NCBI GenBank assembly: GCA_947624435.1
Contig: CANQKE010000007.1
Location: 1 to 64,000, forward strand
Direction: 5' to 3'
DNA: 64,000 nucleotides
Origin: an uncultured Ruminiclostridium sp.
GTDB lineage: Bacteria; Bacillota; Clostridia; Oscillospirales; Ruminococcaceae
Shown: positions 8,020-16,178 of the stretch, piece by piece
How the letters are laid out: the number at the start of each line of letters is the position of its first letter
How positions within the stretch are numbered: position 1 is the first letter of the stretch
Program-made: the position numbers and the translations under genes
The notes under the pieces: generated by a model
What the model saw: only the letters and a program-made list of their open reading frames with translations
Databases searched by the model: none
Told to the model about the DNA's origin: nothing

Positions 8020-9011
8020 TTAGGGGTGCTGCCCCTAAGACCTGATTTATGGGGGCTCCGCCCCCCAAAAAACCCCTTATGGGGGCTCTGCCCCAGACCC
8101 GTTTATGGGGGCTCTGCCCCCAAACCCCTGCCAGAGGGCAGGTTGCCCTCTGGACTCCCCGATTTTGGGTATTATCTATGCGTATATAGTACACGGGATT
8201 GTCCTTATCCCGTTGCTTAACCTCCGCTGATTTCTCCGACAGGACACCGCGTTCGTCACTTGCTCTTTTTCTTTTTCAATATACCGTTGCATGCGAAATA
8301 CAAGGGATAATCCTTATCCGAATTTATTCACCTCCGCTGGCCTCTCCGACAGGACACCCAGGATAGGGGAAAGGCGACCTACGGTTCCTTTCCCCTACCC
8401 TCGGTTTCCTTTCGGACTTTTCTTCCTCACCCGACCCCTATCCGTCCCTTTATTCACGTTGTAGGCGGTGCCTACCCGCCGCGTATTATCAGCTTCCGTC
8501 CTAGCCACGATTTCCCTTTAATTACGCTTCCTATGGAGGGCACTTGATAACTCCGAAATACAGTACGTCCGCGGCGTTGCTGCTTGGCATTTGGCTGCTT
8601 GGCGTAAGCATTATAAAGTCCTTTTATTATCATATTGTTCTTTTAACCATGCGTTTTTGCCCACCCACCCGCCCTTTTTCTTGGGGCTCCGCCCCAAACC
8701 CCGATTTTTAATTTTTGGGCTACCGGTATATTCATGTTTGCGGACAGCTTATAAACCCGTGCTTGTTTGGGGCAGAGCAAAGCCCTTATTAATTGAGCGC
8801 TGCCCCGCACCCCTTTTGAGTTGTGTCCTTAATTCCCACCGAGTGCATGTTATTCTCAGATTCTTATATATTTATACAAAATTATCCCGCTCCCTTTATG
8901 GGGGCGGGATAATTTTATGATCACATAAGGGGTCTGGGGAGCAATCTGCTCCCCAGCGGGGGCTTGGGGGCAGAGCCCCCATAAACGGGGTTTGGGGGCA
9001 GAGCCCCATAA
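8020..9011 (+). repeat. R repeat copy 2 (about 1 kb)
   Basis: The space between dpaA and the lipoprotein gene is filled by an R element. In order it contains: GC-rich hairpins of the GGGGGCTCTGCCCCC type (8020-8165); two tandem roughly 105-bp units carrying GGATAATCCTTATCC and CACCTCCGCTGGCCTCTCCG or close variants (about 8174-8362); the CCTTTCCCCTACCCTCGG module (8363-8460); the TTTGGCTGCTTGGCGTAAGC module (8535-8625); the TATATATTTATACAAAATTA segment (8860-8885) with its terminal GC hairpin (8878-8918); and a final TGGGGAGC/GCTCCCCA hairpin. No convincing gene is seen in it. Confidence 0.85.
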
Positions 9012-9947
9012 TCACGGAGTAACTCCGGTTCCGAAACAGTACGAGCAATCGCCGGTTCCCCCGCAGCCGGAGCAAATTACCGCGTAATCGTCCAGCGTAG
9101 GATCGCCCCACCACGGCATGCCTGTCTTGGTAGCGCCGGCGCCCTGGCATATATGACATTTTCCGGTACCGCTGCAATATATGCAGGCGCTTCCGGCAGT
9201 CCCGGCATTGCCGCCGGTGTTATCGGTATTGCCGGTATTGCCCTCAAGCTGGCTTCTTTCTATAAACGCCGATTCTCCCGCCATTTCGATAGTCCAGTTA
9301 CCGCCGCTCATCGGTATCTCGGTCTTGATATAGAACGTAGCTATCTGCGAGGCGGTGTATCTGTAAAGTCCGATATGCGTTTCACTGTTTTGGAGCGAGG
9401 AGTTATTGTCCGTTCCGACATATTCTCCGGTGAGATTGTTGGCAAACTCTATTATGCAGCCTTTGTCAAATGCGTCCTTGTTGTTGAACGCCGCGCCCTC
9501 TACCGCCGCCGTGCTCGGTATCACCAAACCAAAAGTGTAGGTCCCGCCGTCGTAATTGAAAATCGTCATCAGCAAAGGATTGCCGGTCTCGTCGGTGGTG
9601 TAGTAGAACATACCCTCGGTAACATCGGTACCGTTTACCTTAAGATATGAATTTGTAGGCATATCCGGTATCGCCGACCAGTCATATCCCGTTGGCTCGC
9701 TTGTAACAGGAGTCTCCGATTGCTGAGCTTGCTCGTTGTTCTGCTGTTGAGATTGCTCGGTGTTCTGCTGCTGAGATTGCTCGGTGTTCTGCTGCTGAGA
9801 TTGCTCGGCGTTCTGCTGCTGGGATTGCTGAGCCTGCTGCGAATTTGCAGCCTGCGAGGTATCCCCTCCGGTGTTGATGTTGACGGTGCAGGCGCTGCTG
9901 AGCATTACGCATATGGACAGCATTGCCGCTAAAATTTTCTTTTTCAT
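9012..9947 (-). CDS. Lipoprotein with Gln-rich repeats and C-terminal DnaJ-type Cys-rich motifs
   Basis: This 311-residue protein has a lipoprotein signal (lipobox LSSAC; Cys at residue 20) followed by a Gln/Ser/Asn/Glu linker made of an 8-residue unit (EQSQQQNT) repeated about four times from a 24-bp DNA repeat. A globular region of about 140 residues follows. The C-terminus carries two paired CxxCxGxG-like motifs (CIYCSGTGKCHICQGAG and CSGCGGTGDCSYCFGTG), like the zinc-binding region of DnaJ. An extracellular lipoprotein with such a zinc module is unusual. It is transcribed from a strong promoter at 9995-10023 and ends against an R repeat. Confidence 0.78.
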   Translation of the reverse strand: MKKKILAAMLSICVMLSSACTVNINTGGDTSQAANSQQAQQSQQQNAEQSQQQNTEQSQQQNTEQSQQQNNEQAQQSETPVTSEPTGYDWSAIPDMPTNSYLKVNGTDVTEGMFYYTTDETGNPLLMTIFNYDGGTYTFGLVIPSTAAVEGAAFNNKDAFDKGCIIEFANNLTGEYVGTDNNSSLQNSETHIGLYRYTASQIATFYIKTEIPMSGGNWTIEMAGESAFIERSQLEGNTGNTDNTGGNAGTAGSACIYCSGTGKCHICQGAGATKTGMPWWGDPTLDDYAVICSGCGGTGDCSYCFGTGVTP

Positions 9948-9994
9948 ACTTTTCCCCTTTCGATGGAAACGGAATTCGGGTGCTATTTTACAGA

Positions 9995-10023
9995 ATTATA
10001 TCATATCCGTAACGATTTGTCAA
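9995..10023 (-). promoter_or_regulatory. sigma-A promoter of the Cys-rich lipoprotein gene
   Basis: On the minus strand TTGACA, a 17-bp spacer and TATAAT form a perfect consensus promoter about 50 bp upstream of the ATG at 9947. Confidence 0.8.
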
Positions 10024-10065
10024 TCGGAAAGGAGCCTGCTTTTATGCTTTTGCGGCGGTATCTTC

Positions 10066-10094
10066 TTGACATTATTTGCCGTATATGTTAAAAT
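10066..10094 (+). promoter_or_regulatory. sigma-A promoter of the polysaccharide exporter operon
   Basis: TTGACA (10066-10071), a 17-bp spacer and TAAAAT (10089-10094) precede the ATG at 10123. This closeness supports the 10123 start over in-frame starts farther upstream. Confidence 0.75.
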
Positions 10095-10122
10095 AAAATA
10101 CAAAGTCAGGAGAGAGGAAGAA

Positions 10123-11016
10123 ATGACACTTATACAAAGACTGAAAGAGCCGAAAGAGGGCTCTTTCGCCGAGGTTTTCAAATATAAAGACCTTTTGGTG
10201 CAGCTGGTCACAAGGGATATAAAGCTGAAATACCGCAGGAGCTTTCTGGGGTATGTTTGGAGCATACTCAATCCCCTGCTGATAATGATAATCATGGCGG
10301 CGGTGTTCTCGTTTTTGTTCCGCAGGGAGATAGTGTACTTCCCTATCTACCTTTTGGCGGGACGTTCGATGTTTGAGTTTGTAAACACCGCGGTAAGCAA
10401 ATCGTTAAATGCGATAACCGACAATACCTCGCTGCTGAAAAAGACCTACGTGTCTAAATTCATGTTCCCGCTTGCGAAGATAACCGCAGCGATGGTGGAC
10501 TTTGTGTTCAGTCTGGGCGCTTTGATACTGGTAATGCTGTTCTATTCGATAAAGGACGGCGTGATGTTATTTTCCCCGTGGAATTTGGGGATAGTGACGG
10601 TAATTTTGCAGGGCTACATTTTCGCTATGGGGCTGGGCTTTCTGCTGGCGCAGCTGCATGTATTTTTCCGCGATATAAAGTATATATATAACGCGGTGTC
10701 GATAATGTGGATGTACTGCTCCGCTATCTTTTACGACGTAGGCATGCTGTATGAAAAGGCGCAGGAGCAGATAGCCCAGGGCGCGGTGCCGTTCGCTCAG
10801 TATCTGGCGTGGATAATAGAGCGGCTTAATCCTATGTACATTTATATAAAAGAGTTCCGCTTTTTTATCTGGGCGCCTACCGCGGGAGATCTGCCGACAT
10901 GGGCGGTGCCGGACGGCTGGGATATCCTGCTTGGGATAGTATACGCGCTTGCGATGTTCGTGATAGGCTCGTTTTTCTTTAAGCGCAATCAGGACAAGTT
11001 CATTTTGTATGTTTAG
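10123..11016 (+). CDS. ABC-2 transporter permease for cell-surface polysaccharide (TagG/Wzm type)
   Basis: This 297-residue integral membrane protein has an N-terminal amphipathic segment and six predicted membrane helices. The segment RDIKLKYRRSFLGYVWSILN is the characteristic start of the TagG/RfbA/Wzm family. With the following ATPase it should export a lipid-linked teichoic acid or O-antigen-like polymer across the membrane. ATG 10123 is chosen because it follows a GAGAGG site and the promoter at 10066. The next gene starts 9 bp after the stop. The third gene, a UDP-galactopyranose mutase, suggests that the polymer contains galactofuranose. Confidence 0.88.
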   Translation: MTLIQRLKEPKEGSFAEVFKYKDLLVQLVTRDIKLKYRRSFLGYVWSILNPLLIMIIMAAVFSFLFRREIVYFPIYLLAGRSMFEFVNTAVSKSLNAITDNTSLLKKTYVSKFMFPLAKITAAMVDFVFSLGALILVMLFYSIKDGVMLFSPWNLGIVTVILQGYIFAMGLGFLLAQLHVFFRDIKYIYNAVSIMWMYCSAIFYDVGMLYEKAQEQIAQGAVPFAQYLAWIIERLNPMYIYIKEFRFFIWAPTAGDLPTWAVPDGWDILLGIVYALAMFVIGSFFFKRNQDKFILYV

Positions 11017-11025
11017 GAGGCAAGT

Positions 11026-11877
11026 ATGGAAGATAAAAATACCGCTCCCGAATATATAATAGAGCTTAACGACGTGACCGTCCGCTATAACAAGGCAAGC
11101 GAGAAGATAGACAATCTCAAGGAATATTTCGTAAAGCTTATCCGGCATGAGCTTATGTACCAGGAATTTCTGGCGCTGAAAAATATCGACCTTAAAATAA
11201 AGCGCGGCGAGGCGTGGGCGATAATCGGCACTAACGGAAGCGGAAAATCCACGCTGCTCAAAGTGATAAGCCGTATATTAAAGCCGTATAAGGGCACTCT
11301 TACGGTAAACGGCTCGATAGCCTCGCTTATAGAGCTCGGCGCGGGGATAGACCAGCGGCTCACCGCAAGGGAGAATATCTATATGAACGGCTGCCTGCTC
11401 GGCTACACGAAGAAATTTATAGCGGAGCGGTTCGACGAGATAGTGGAGTTTGCGGAGCTGGAGGATTTTTTAGATACTCCGGTAAAGAATTTTTCGTCGG
11501 GCATGAAGTCAAGGCTGGGCTTTTCGGTGGCGACGATGGTAAAGCCGGATATACTGATAGTGGACGAGGTATTATCGGTCGGGGACGTATTGTTTCGCAA
11601 AAAGTGCGAAAACAAAATGTCCGAAATGCTGAACGAGGGCACGACGCTGCTGTTCGTTTCTCACAATATGGAAACGGTCAGGAAGATGTGCAATAAAGCT
11701 ATCTGGCTGAATAACGGCGTGTCGGTGATGCAGGGCGACGCGGATAAGATCTGCACCGAGTACACCAATACCGTCGGCGAGAAAAAAGCCAAAGAGAAAG
11801 CCGAGCGTGCTAAAAAAGAGGCGGCGCTAAAAAAACAGGCGGAGGAGCTTGCCGCTAAAAGAAAAAATAAAAGCTGA
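11026..11877 (+). CDS. ABC transporter ATPase for cell-surface polysaccharide (TagH/Wzt type)
   Basis: This 283-residue ATPase has Walker A IGTNGSGKSTLLKVI, the family-typical signature FSSGMKSRLGF and Walker B ILIVDEVLSVGD. It lacks the large C-terminal glycan-binding domain of some Wzt proteins. Instead it ends in a short charged Lys/Ala/Glu helix (about residues 245-283). It pairs with the preceding TagG-like permease. A GGAGG site precedes ATG 11026. Confidence 0.9.
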   Translation: MEDKNTAPEYIIELNDVTVRYNKASEKIDNLKEYFVKLIRHELMYQEFLALKNIDLKIKRGEAWAIIGTNGSGKSTLLKVISRILKPYKGTLTVNGSIASLIELGAGIDQRLTARENIYMNGCLLGYTKKFIAERFDEIVEFAELEDFLDTPVKNFSSGMKSRLGFSVATMVKPDILIVDEVLSVGDVLFRKKCENKMSEMLNEGTTLLFVSHNMETVRKMCNKAIWLNNGVSVMQGDADKICTEYTNTVGEKKAKEKAERAKKEAALKKQAEELAAKRKNKS

Positions 11878-11916
11878 AAATAAAGGGGCTGCCGTCCCTT
11901 ATTAAGGAGGAAACAA

Positions 11917-13017
11917 ATGGCAAAGTATGATTATCTTATCGTGGGCGCGGGACTGTACGGAGCGGTCTTTGCTTACGAGGCGATGAAAAGAGGAAAGAGC
12001 TGTCTTGTTATAGACAAGCGCAGTCATATCGCGGGGAACATTTACACCGAGAACCGCAGCGATATAAACGTGCATGTATACGGCGCGCATATCTTCCATA
12101 CCAGCGATAAGCAGGTATGGGATTATATCCAGCAGTTCGCCGAGTTCAACCGCTATACCAATTCCCCGGTGGCAAGGTATAAGGACGAGCTGTACAATAT
12201 GCCGTTCAATATGAATACCTTTTCAAAGATGTGGAACATAGTTACTCCCGACGAGGCTATGGCTATCATCGACAAGCAAAAGGCGGAGATAACCGGAGAG
12301 CCGAAAAACCTTGAGGAACAGGCTATCTCGTTAGTCGGAAGAGATATTTATGAAAAGTTAGTAAAGGGCTACACCGAAAAGCAATGGGGCCGCGACTGCA
12401 AGGAGCTGCCGGCGTTTATCATAAAGCGGCTGCCGGTGCGGTTCACCTATGACAATAACTATTTCAACGACAAATATCAGGGCATACCGATAGGCGGCTA
12501 CACCGCGATAATCGAAAAGATGCTAAAAGGCGCGGATATAAAACTTGACACCGATTACTTTGCAAATAAGGAAGAGCTTGACGGTCTTGCAGACAGGATA
12601 GTATACACCGGTCCGGTAGACGCGTACTTTGATTTTTGCTACGGCAATCTCGAATACCGCAGCGTGAGATTTGAGACCGAGGAGCTTAACACCCCCAATT
12701 TCCAGGGCAACGCGGTGGTAAATTACACCGACCGTGAAACTCCTTTCACCCGTATCATTGAGCATAAGTTCTTTGAGTTCGGCACTCAGCCTACCACGAT
12801 AATCTCCCGTGAATATTCCGCGGAGTGGAAGCCCGGCGACGAGCCTTATTATCCCGTCAACGACGAGAAGAACGGCGCGCTTTATCAGAAGTATAAAGAG
12901 CTTGCCGACAAAGAGAGCAAGGTAATCTTCGGCGGCAGACTCGGCGAGTATAAATATTATGATATGGATAAGGTCATAATAGCCGCGCTTGAAACGGTGA
13001 AGAAAGAGTTTTGCTGA
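11917..13017 (+). CDS. glf: UDP-galactopyranose mutase
   Basis: This 366-residue flavoenzyme converts UDP-galactopyranose to UDP-galactofuranose, the donor for galactofuranose-containing glycans. It has the N-terminal FAD fold IVGAGLYGAVFAYEAM, the substrate-region segment HVYGAHIFHTSD and the C-terminal FGGRLGEYKYYDMD motif. The length is normal. It follows the exporter genes in one operon with an AAGGAGG site. A degenerate second copy of its 3' end follows at 13065-13147. Confidence 0.93.
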   Translation: MAKYDYLIVGAGLYGAVFAYEAMKRGKSCLVIDKRSHIAGNIYTENRSDINVHVYGAHIFHTSDKQVWDYIQQFAEFNRYTNSPVARYKDELYNMPFNMNTFSKMWNIVTPDEAMAIIDKQKAEITGEPKNLEEQAISLVGRDIYEKLVKGYTEKQWGRDCKELPAFIIKRLPVRFTYDNNYFNDKYQGIPIGGYTAIIEKMLKGADIKLDTDYFANKEELDGLADRIVYTGPVDAYFDFCYGNLEYRSVRFETEELNTPNFQGNAVVNYTDRETPFTRIIEHKFFEFGTQPTTIISREYSAEWKPGDEPYYPVNDEKNGALYQKYKELADKESKVIFGGRLGEYKYYDMDKVIIAALETVKKEFC

Positions 13018-13064
13018 AAGTAAAATAATATTTTTTACGGATATGCTTTCGTTAATTTTTGGTT

Positions 13065-13147
13065 CTGACGCCCGGCGGCAAGCCTTATTATCCGTAAACG
13101 GCAAGAAAAACAGCGCGTTTGAACCGGTGAAAAAAGAGTTTTGCTGA
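13065..13147 (+). pseudogene. Degenerate partial duplication of the glf 3' end
   Basis: This 83-bp stretch repeats two pieces of glf: a segment like 12830-12880 (CCCGGCGGCAAGCCTTATTA) and the last 30 bp ending GAGTTTTGCTGA, with the intervening sequence deleted and several substitutions. It is a remnant and does not encode a product. It directly abuts the partial MITE copy B. Confidence 0.65.
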
Positions 13148-13149
13148 AA

Positions 13150-13374
13150 CCGAACCGTCACACGACGATTCTTTTGGGCTATTTTTGCCCCTTGTTCCTT
13201 GACAGGCGCAAGCCTGCCTGCGTCGCAAGGAACAAAACTATCTCCAAAATCTCTCGCCGCGTGACTTTTTACGAGACAGATTTTTGTCAAGACGAGGAGA
13301 CCTCACTCAACATACTTGCGTATGTTGAGTGAGGACGACGAAGTATTGGCGGAAATATGTCCGTAAAAATCTAT
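13150..13374. mobile_element. MITE-like repeat copy B (degenerate, ends missing)
   Basis: The core matches the other MITE copies, with segments such as CGACGATTCTTTTGGGCTAT, CAAGCCTGCCTGCGTCGCAA and GTATTGGCGGAAATATG. Both AGGCATGC termini are missing and several central bases differ, so this copy is decayed. The rest of 13018-13440 holds only the glf remnant and a terminator. Confidence 0.7.
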
Positions 13375-13390
13375 TGTGGATATAATAAAA

Positions 13391-13426
13391 AACAGGAACC
13401 GGATCGTTAAAGGTTCGGTTCCTGTT
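13391..13426 (-). terminator. Terminator of the ABC-2 operon
   Basis: An 11-bp stem (13391-13401 with 13416-13426) is followed on the minus strand by a T-rich run. It lies 15 bp after the stop of the 52-codon gene and could also stop read-through from glf. Confidence 0.7.
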
Positions 13427-13440
13427 ATATATTCGTATAT

Positions 13441-13599
13441 TCATCCTCGTTGGGAATTTTCGATTATCTCGAAATACTCATCGAGCTTTTTTCTTGCCTC
13501 GTCCTCGGTAAGACCGTAATCCGCCATGACAAGGTGCAGTACCGTTTCTATAGAGCAATCCTGAGAAAATTTTTCATGTATAAGGTCTAATGCGTCCAT
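13441..13599 (-). CDS. Small 52-residue protein of unknown function
   Basis: A 52-residue acidic helical protein begins MDALDLIHEKFSQDCSIETV and ends NSQRG. ATG 13599 has a near-perfect GGGAGGAG ribosome site, starts 13 bp after the ABC-2 permease stop and is followed by the operon terminator, so it is very likely translated. It matches no family I recognise. A short cytoplasmic accessory protein of the transporter is possible. Confidence 0.65.
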   Translation of the reverse strand: MDALDLIHEKFSQDCSIETVLHLVMADYGLTEDEARKKLDEYFEIIENSQRG

Positions 13600-13612
13600 A
13601 TTCTCCTCCCGT

Positions 13613-14446
13613 TTACAGGTTGGCTTCTCCCTCGCTGTTATCTATCTTTTTAAGACCCGCGACCATCAGCGTTATCAGCAGGCAGATAACGCACAGCGTC
13701 AGGGTGACTATCACGCTTAAAACTATGCTGGTCATGTCGACGTCTTCGGGCTTGCTTCCTATAGTGAAATAAAGGGAATAGGGGTTATATTTATTGATAC
13801 GAAAGCCGTTTAATATGCTGTTTACAAGCTCGCTGCCGAGGTAAACTATAATAACGCTTATACCGGGCTTTCCGGTGCAGATACCCACCATGAAGTAAAG
13901 ACACATCAAAAACAGCCCGTATGCCGCCGCGCAAACGCCGTTGAACAGCATATCGTTTATCGTTACCGCTCCCTCGCCGAACAGCAGGTTGGAAACTCCG
14001 CCCGCGACAAATACTCCGCCGAACATAACGATAACGGTCATTAAAGGATATACCGCGAATTTCGGCAGAACGTAACCCGCCGCGGTAAGACCGGAGCAGT
14101 TGGGTATTATTACCGAGCGTTTTTTCTGCTCGCCGCCCGCCGTTGCCATAAGCACCAACATCATTACCAGCAGGCCTATCCCGACCAGCGCGCTTACTCC
14201 GGTGAGAAAACCGACATATCCCATATCGGCGCCGTATATCGTAGTGAGGGTATCGCCGAGTCCCGCCGATACCGCGGCGTCTCCGGTAAGCTCGGACATC
14301 TGCCCCATCATGTCGTCCATATATTCCACCATTTTATAAAGTGCGGGGTAAGATATAGTCAGTCCCAGTACCAATATCAATATTCCCCACAGGCGAAAAC
14401 CGCGGGTGAAAAGCATTAATTCCTTTTTTATACCGGCTTTTAACAT
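13613..14446 (-). CDS. ABC-2 type transporter permease
   Basis: This 277-residue integral membrane protein has about six membrane segments with a large extracytoplasmic loop after the first. Its gene follows the ATPase gene with 12 bp between them. The arrangement is typical of small ATPase-permease pairs for peptide, antibiotic or bacitracin-like resistance export. The sequence does not fix the substrate. A GGAGGGG site precedes ATG 14446. Confidence 0.83.
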   Translation of the reverse strand: MLKAGIKKELMLFTRGFRLWGILILVLGLTISYPALYKMVEYMDDMMGQMSELTGDAAVSAGLGDTLTTIYGADMGYVGFLTGVSALVGIGLLVMMLVLMATAGGEQKKRSVIIPNCSGLTAAGYVLPKFAVYPLMTVIVMFGGVFVAGGVSNLLFGEGAVTINDMLFNGVCAAAYGLFLMCLYFMVGICTGKPGISVIIVYLGSELVNSILNGFRINKYNPYSLYFTIGSKPEDVDMTSIVLSVIVTLTLCVICLLITLMVAGLKKIDNSEGEANL

Positions 14447-14458
14447 GTTGTCCCCTCC

Positions 14459-15361
14459 TTATCCTATCGTTTCCATATAAATATCTTCCAGCGACTTGGT
14501 CTCTATCTCAAATTTTGAGACCGTCACCGAGTTTTCGGCAAGCGCTTTCATATATTTTGCCGCCGTCATGCTGCCGTCCGTGTCCTCCGGCGGTACTGAT
14601 ACTTCAAAGAAGTTTTTCTTGCTCTGGAACAGGAATTTTCCGCCGGAAATGCCGTTCACTATCGGCATAGCCGCCTGCGGTTCTCCAAACACCGAGAAGA
14701 TGAGCTTGCGCCCATGCGCAGAGAAGCTCTCCTTTATATCGTTTATATTGCCCTCTACCGCAAGCCTGCCGTTTTTCATTATCCCTATGCGGTTCGCCAC
14801 ACGCTCAACATCGCTTAAGATATGGGTGCATAATATAATAGTCGCTCCGGTCGCGGAAAGCCGGGAGATGGTATTCATCACCTCTGCTCTTCCCTGCGGG
14901 TCTAGCGCGGAGGTAGGTTCGTCCAATATCAAAAGATCTGGATCATTAAAGATAGCGGCGGCAATGCCTACACGCTGGTTCATTCCGCGGGAATAGCCTT
15001 TTATCCTGCGGTGTCCCTCCGCCGCCATGCCGGTAAGCTCTAAGACCTCGGCGGTGCGCTGCTTGATATCGCCTTTATATTTACAGCAAGCGCCTATATA
15101 CTCAAGATATTCATAGGCGTTCATATAACCGAACAGCATGGGGGTTTCCGGCAGATAGCCTATCACCGGAGCCTCCTTGTCAAATTCCACCCTGCCCTTG
15201 TCCTTTTGGATAATGTTGGATACGATATTCATGGTAGTGGTCTTGCCGCAGCCGTTTTTCCCCAAAAAACCGTAAACGTCGCCGGTGTTTACCGTCATAT
15301 TAAGCCCGTCCAGCACCATATGCGCTCCGTAGCTTTTATACAGATCGGTCAATCTCAGCAT
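14459..15361 (-). CDS. ABC transporter ATPase (drug/peptide exporter type)
   Basis: This 300-residue ATPase has Walker A FLGKNGCGKTTTMNIV, a signature region YSRGMNQRVGIAAA and Walker B LLILDEPTSALD, followed by a C-terminal extension typical of CcmA/BcrA-type subunits. ATG 15361 is selected because of the GGGAGG site. The in-frame ATG farther upstream would place the promoter inside the gene. Its partner is the downstream permease. Confidence 0.88.
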   Translation of the reverse strand: MLRLTDLYKSYGAHMVLDGLNMTVNTGDVYGFLGKNGCGKTTTMNIVSNIIQKDKGRVEFDKEAPVIGYLPETPMLFGYMNAYEYLEYIGACCKYKGDIKQRTAEVLELTGMAAEGHRRIKGYSRGMNQRVGIAAAIFNDPDLLILDEPTSALDPQGRAEVMNTISRLSATGATIILCTHILSDVERVANRIGIMKNGRLAVEGNINDIKESFSAHGRKLIFSVFGEPQAAMPIVNGISGGKFLFQSKKNFFEVSVPPEDTDGSMTAAKYMKALAENSVTVSKFEIETKSLEDIYMETIG

Positions 15362-15382
15362 GATATACCTCCCGCTATTTAG

Positions 15383-15397
15383 GTAAATTTTATTTAC
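15383..15397. promoter_or_regulatory. Inverted-repeat operator candidate
   Basis: A perfect GTAAAT-TTT-ATTTAC palindrome lies between the promoter at 15414-15442 and the ABC ATPase start. Its position just downstream of the start of transcription is typical for repressor binding. No regulator gene is adjacent. Confidence 0.35.
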
Positions 15398-15413
15398 TCT
15401 TTTATTAGAATAT

Positions 15414-15442
15414 ATTGTAGCACGAATTGTACTAAATGTCAA
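15414..15442 (-). promoter_or_regulatory. sigma-A promoter of the ABC-2 operon
   Basis: On the minus strand TTGACA, a 17-bp spacer and TACAAT precede the ATPase gene by about 50 bp. Confidence 0.75.
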
Positions 15443-15508
15443 TAGGAGCCGGAGCAATTGTTACAAATATACCGAGCTGATTTTGTGCAGCTTTTTATTA
15501 ATAATTTG

Positions 15509-15537
15509 TTGACAAATCGGAAATTATAGTATATACT
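15509..15537 (+). promoter_or_regulatory. sigma-A promoter of mazEF
   Basis: TTGACA (15509-15514), a 17-bp spacer and TATACT (15532-15537) precede mazE. The -10 lies within the near-palindrome ATAGTATATACTAT, a plausible autorepression site for the MazEF complex. Confidence 0.8.
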
Positions 15538-15569
15538 ATGTATACACAGAAATTTTCAGGAGGTAAATT

Positions 15570-15818
15570 ATGATGACAACATCCATTCAAAAATGGGGGA
15601 ACAGTCAGGGTATACGCATACCGAAGCACCTGCTTGACAGTCTGAAATGGGATACCGACGAAAAAATCACCATAAAAGCGCAGGACAACCGCATTGTGAT
15701 AGAGCAGGCAGAGCCGAAAAAGCATAAAACGTTAAGCGAGCTATTTGACGGATATAACGGCGATTACGAACCGGAGGAATTTGACTGGGGCGAGCCTGTC
15801 GGGAGAGAGATATGGTAA
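15570..15818 (+). CDS. mazE: MazE-type antitoxin (AbrB/SpoVT fold)
   Basis: This 82-residue protein starts with the swapped-hairpin AbrB-type DNA-binding domain (IQKWGNSQGIRIPKHLL). Its acidic C-terminal tail (SELFDGYNGDYEPEEFDWG) is the part expected to bind and block the toxin. Translation starts at ATG 15570 or the adjacent ATG 15573 behind AGGAGG. It overlaps mazF by 7 bp, the usual toxin-antitoxin layout, and should repress its own promoter. Confidence 0.92.
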   Translation: MMTTSIQKWGNSQGIRIPKHLLDSLKWDTDEKITIKAQDNRIVIEQAEPKKHKTLSELFDGYNGDYEPEEFDWGEPVGREIW

Positions 15819-16138
15819 AGCAGGGAGATATTATCAAGGTGAATTTCGATCCCCGATCCGGGCATGAGCAAGCGGGTTACCGTCCGGCTTTGGTAGTAAG
15901 CGCGGATATTTTCAATACAAAGACCAAGCTGGCTATCGTTTGTCCGATAACCAATACCGATAATCATTTTCCTTTGCATGTTCCGCTTGACGAGCGCACC
16001 TCAACGACCGGAGTCGTTTTGTGCGAGCATGTAAGAACGCTTGACATTACGGCAAGGGGATACCGCTTTATAGAATCGGTACCTAAGGATATTCTTGAAA
16101 AAGTTATCGACGTATTAAAAGCTGAAATAGAGATATAA
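15812..16138 (+). CDS. mazF: MazF-type endoribonuclease toxin
   Basis: This 108-residue PemK/MazF-fold protein carries the conserved GDIIKVNFDPRSGHEQAGYR start, the RPALVVS strand and a later CEHVRTLDI segment. All are typical of sequence-specific mRNA interferases. The catalytic Arg (in GYRPALVV) and Thr/Ser positions appear intact, so it should be active when not bound by MazE. The gene overlaps mazE and ends at a shared terminator. Confidence 0.92.
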   Translation: MVKQGDIIKVNFDPRSGHEQAGYRPALVVSADIFNTKTKLAIVCPITNTDNHFPLHVPLDERTSTTGVVLCEHVRTLDITARGYRFIESVPKDILEKVIDVLKAEIEI

Positions 16139-16175
16139 AAAACCGAGGAGCTTTTCGCTTTAGCTCCTCGGTTTT
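16139..16175. terminator. Bidirectional terminator between mazF and serS
   Basis: A stem of about 13 bp (AAACCGAGGAGCT with AGCTCCTCGGTTT) is flanked by A and T tracts. It serves both converging genes. Confidence 0.85.
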
Positions 16176-16178
16176 AGT

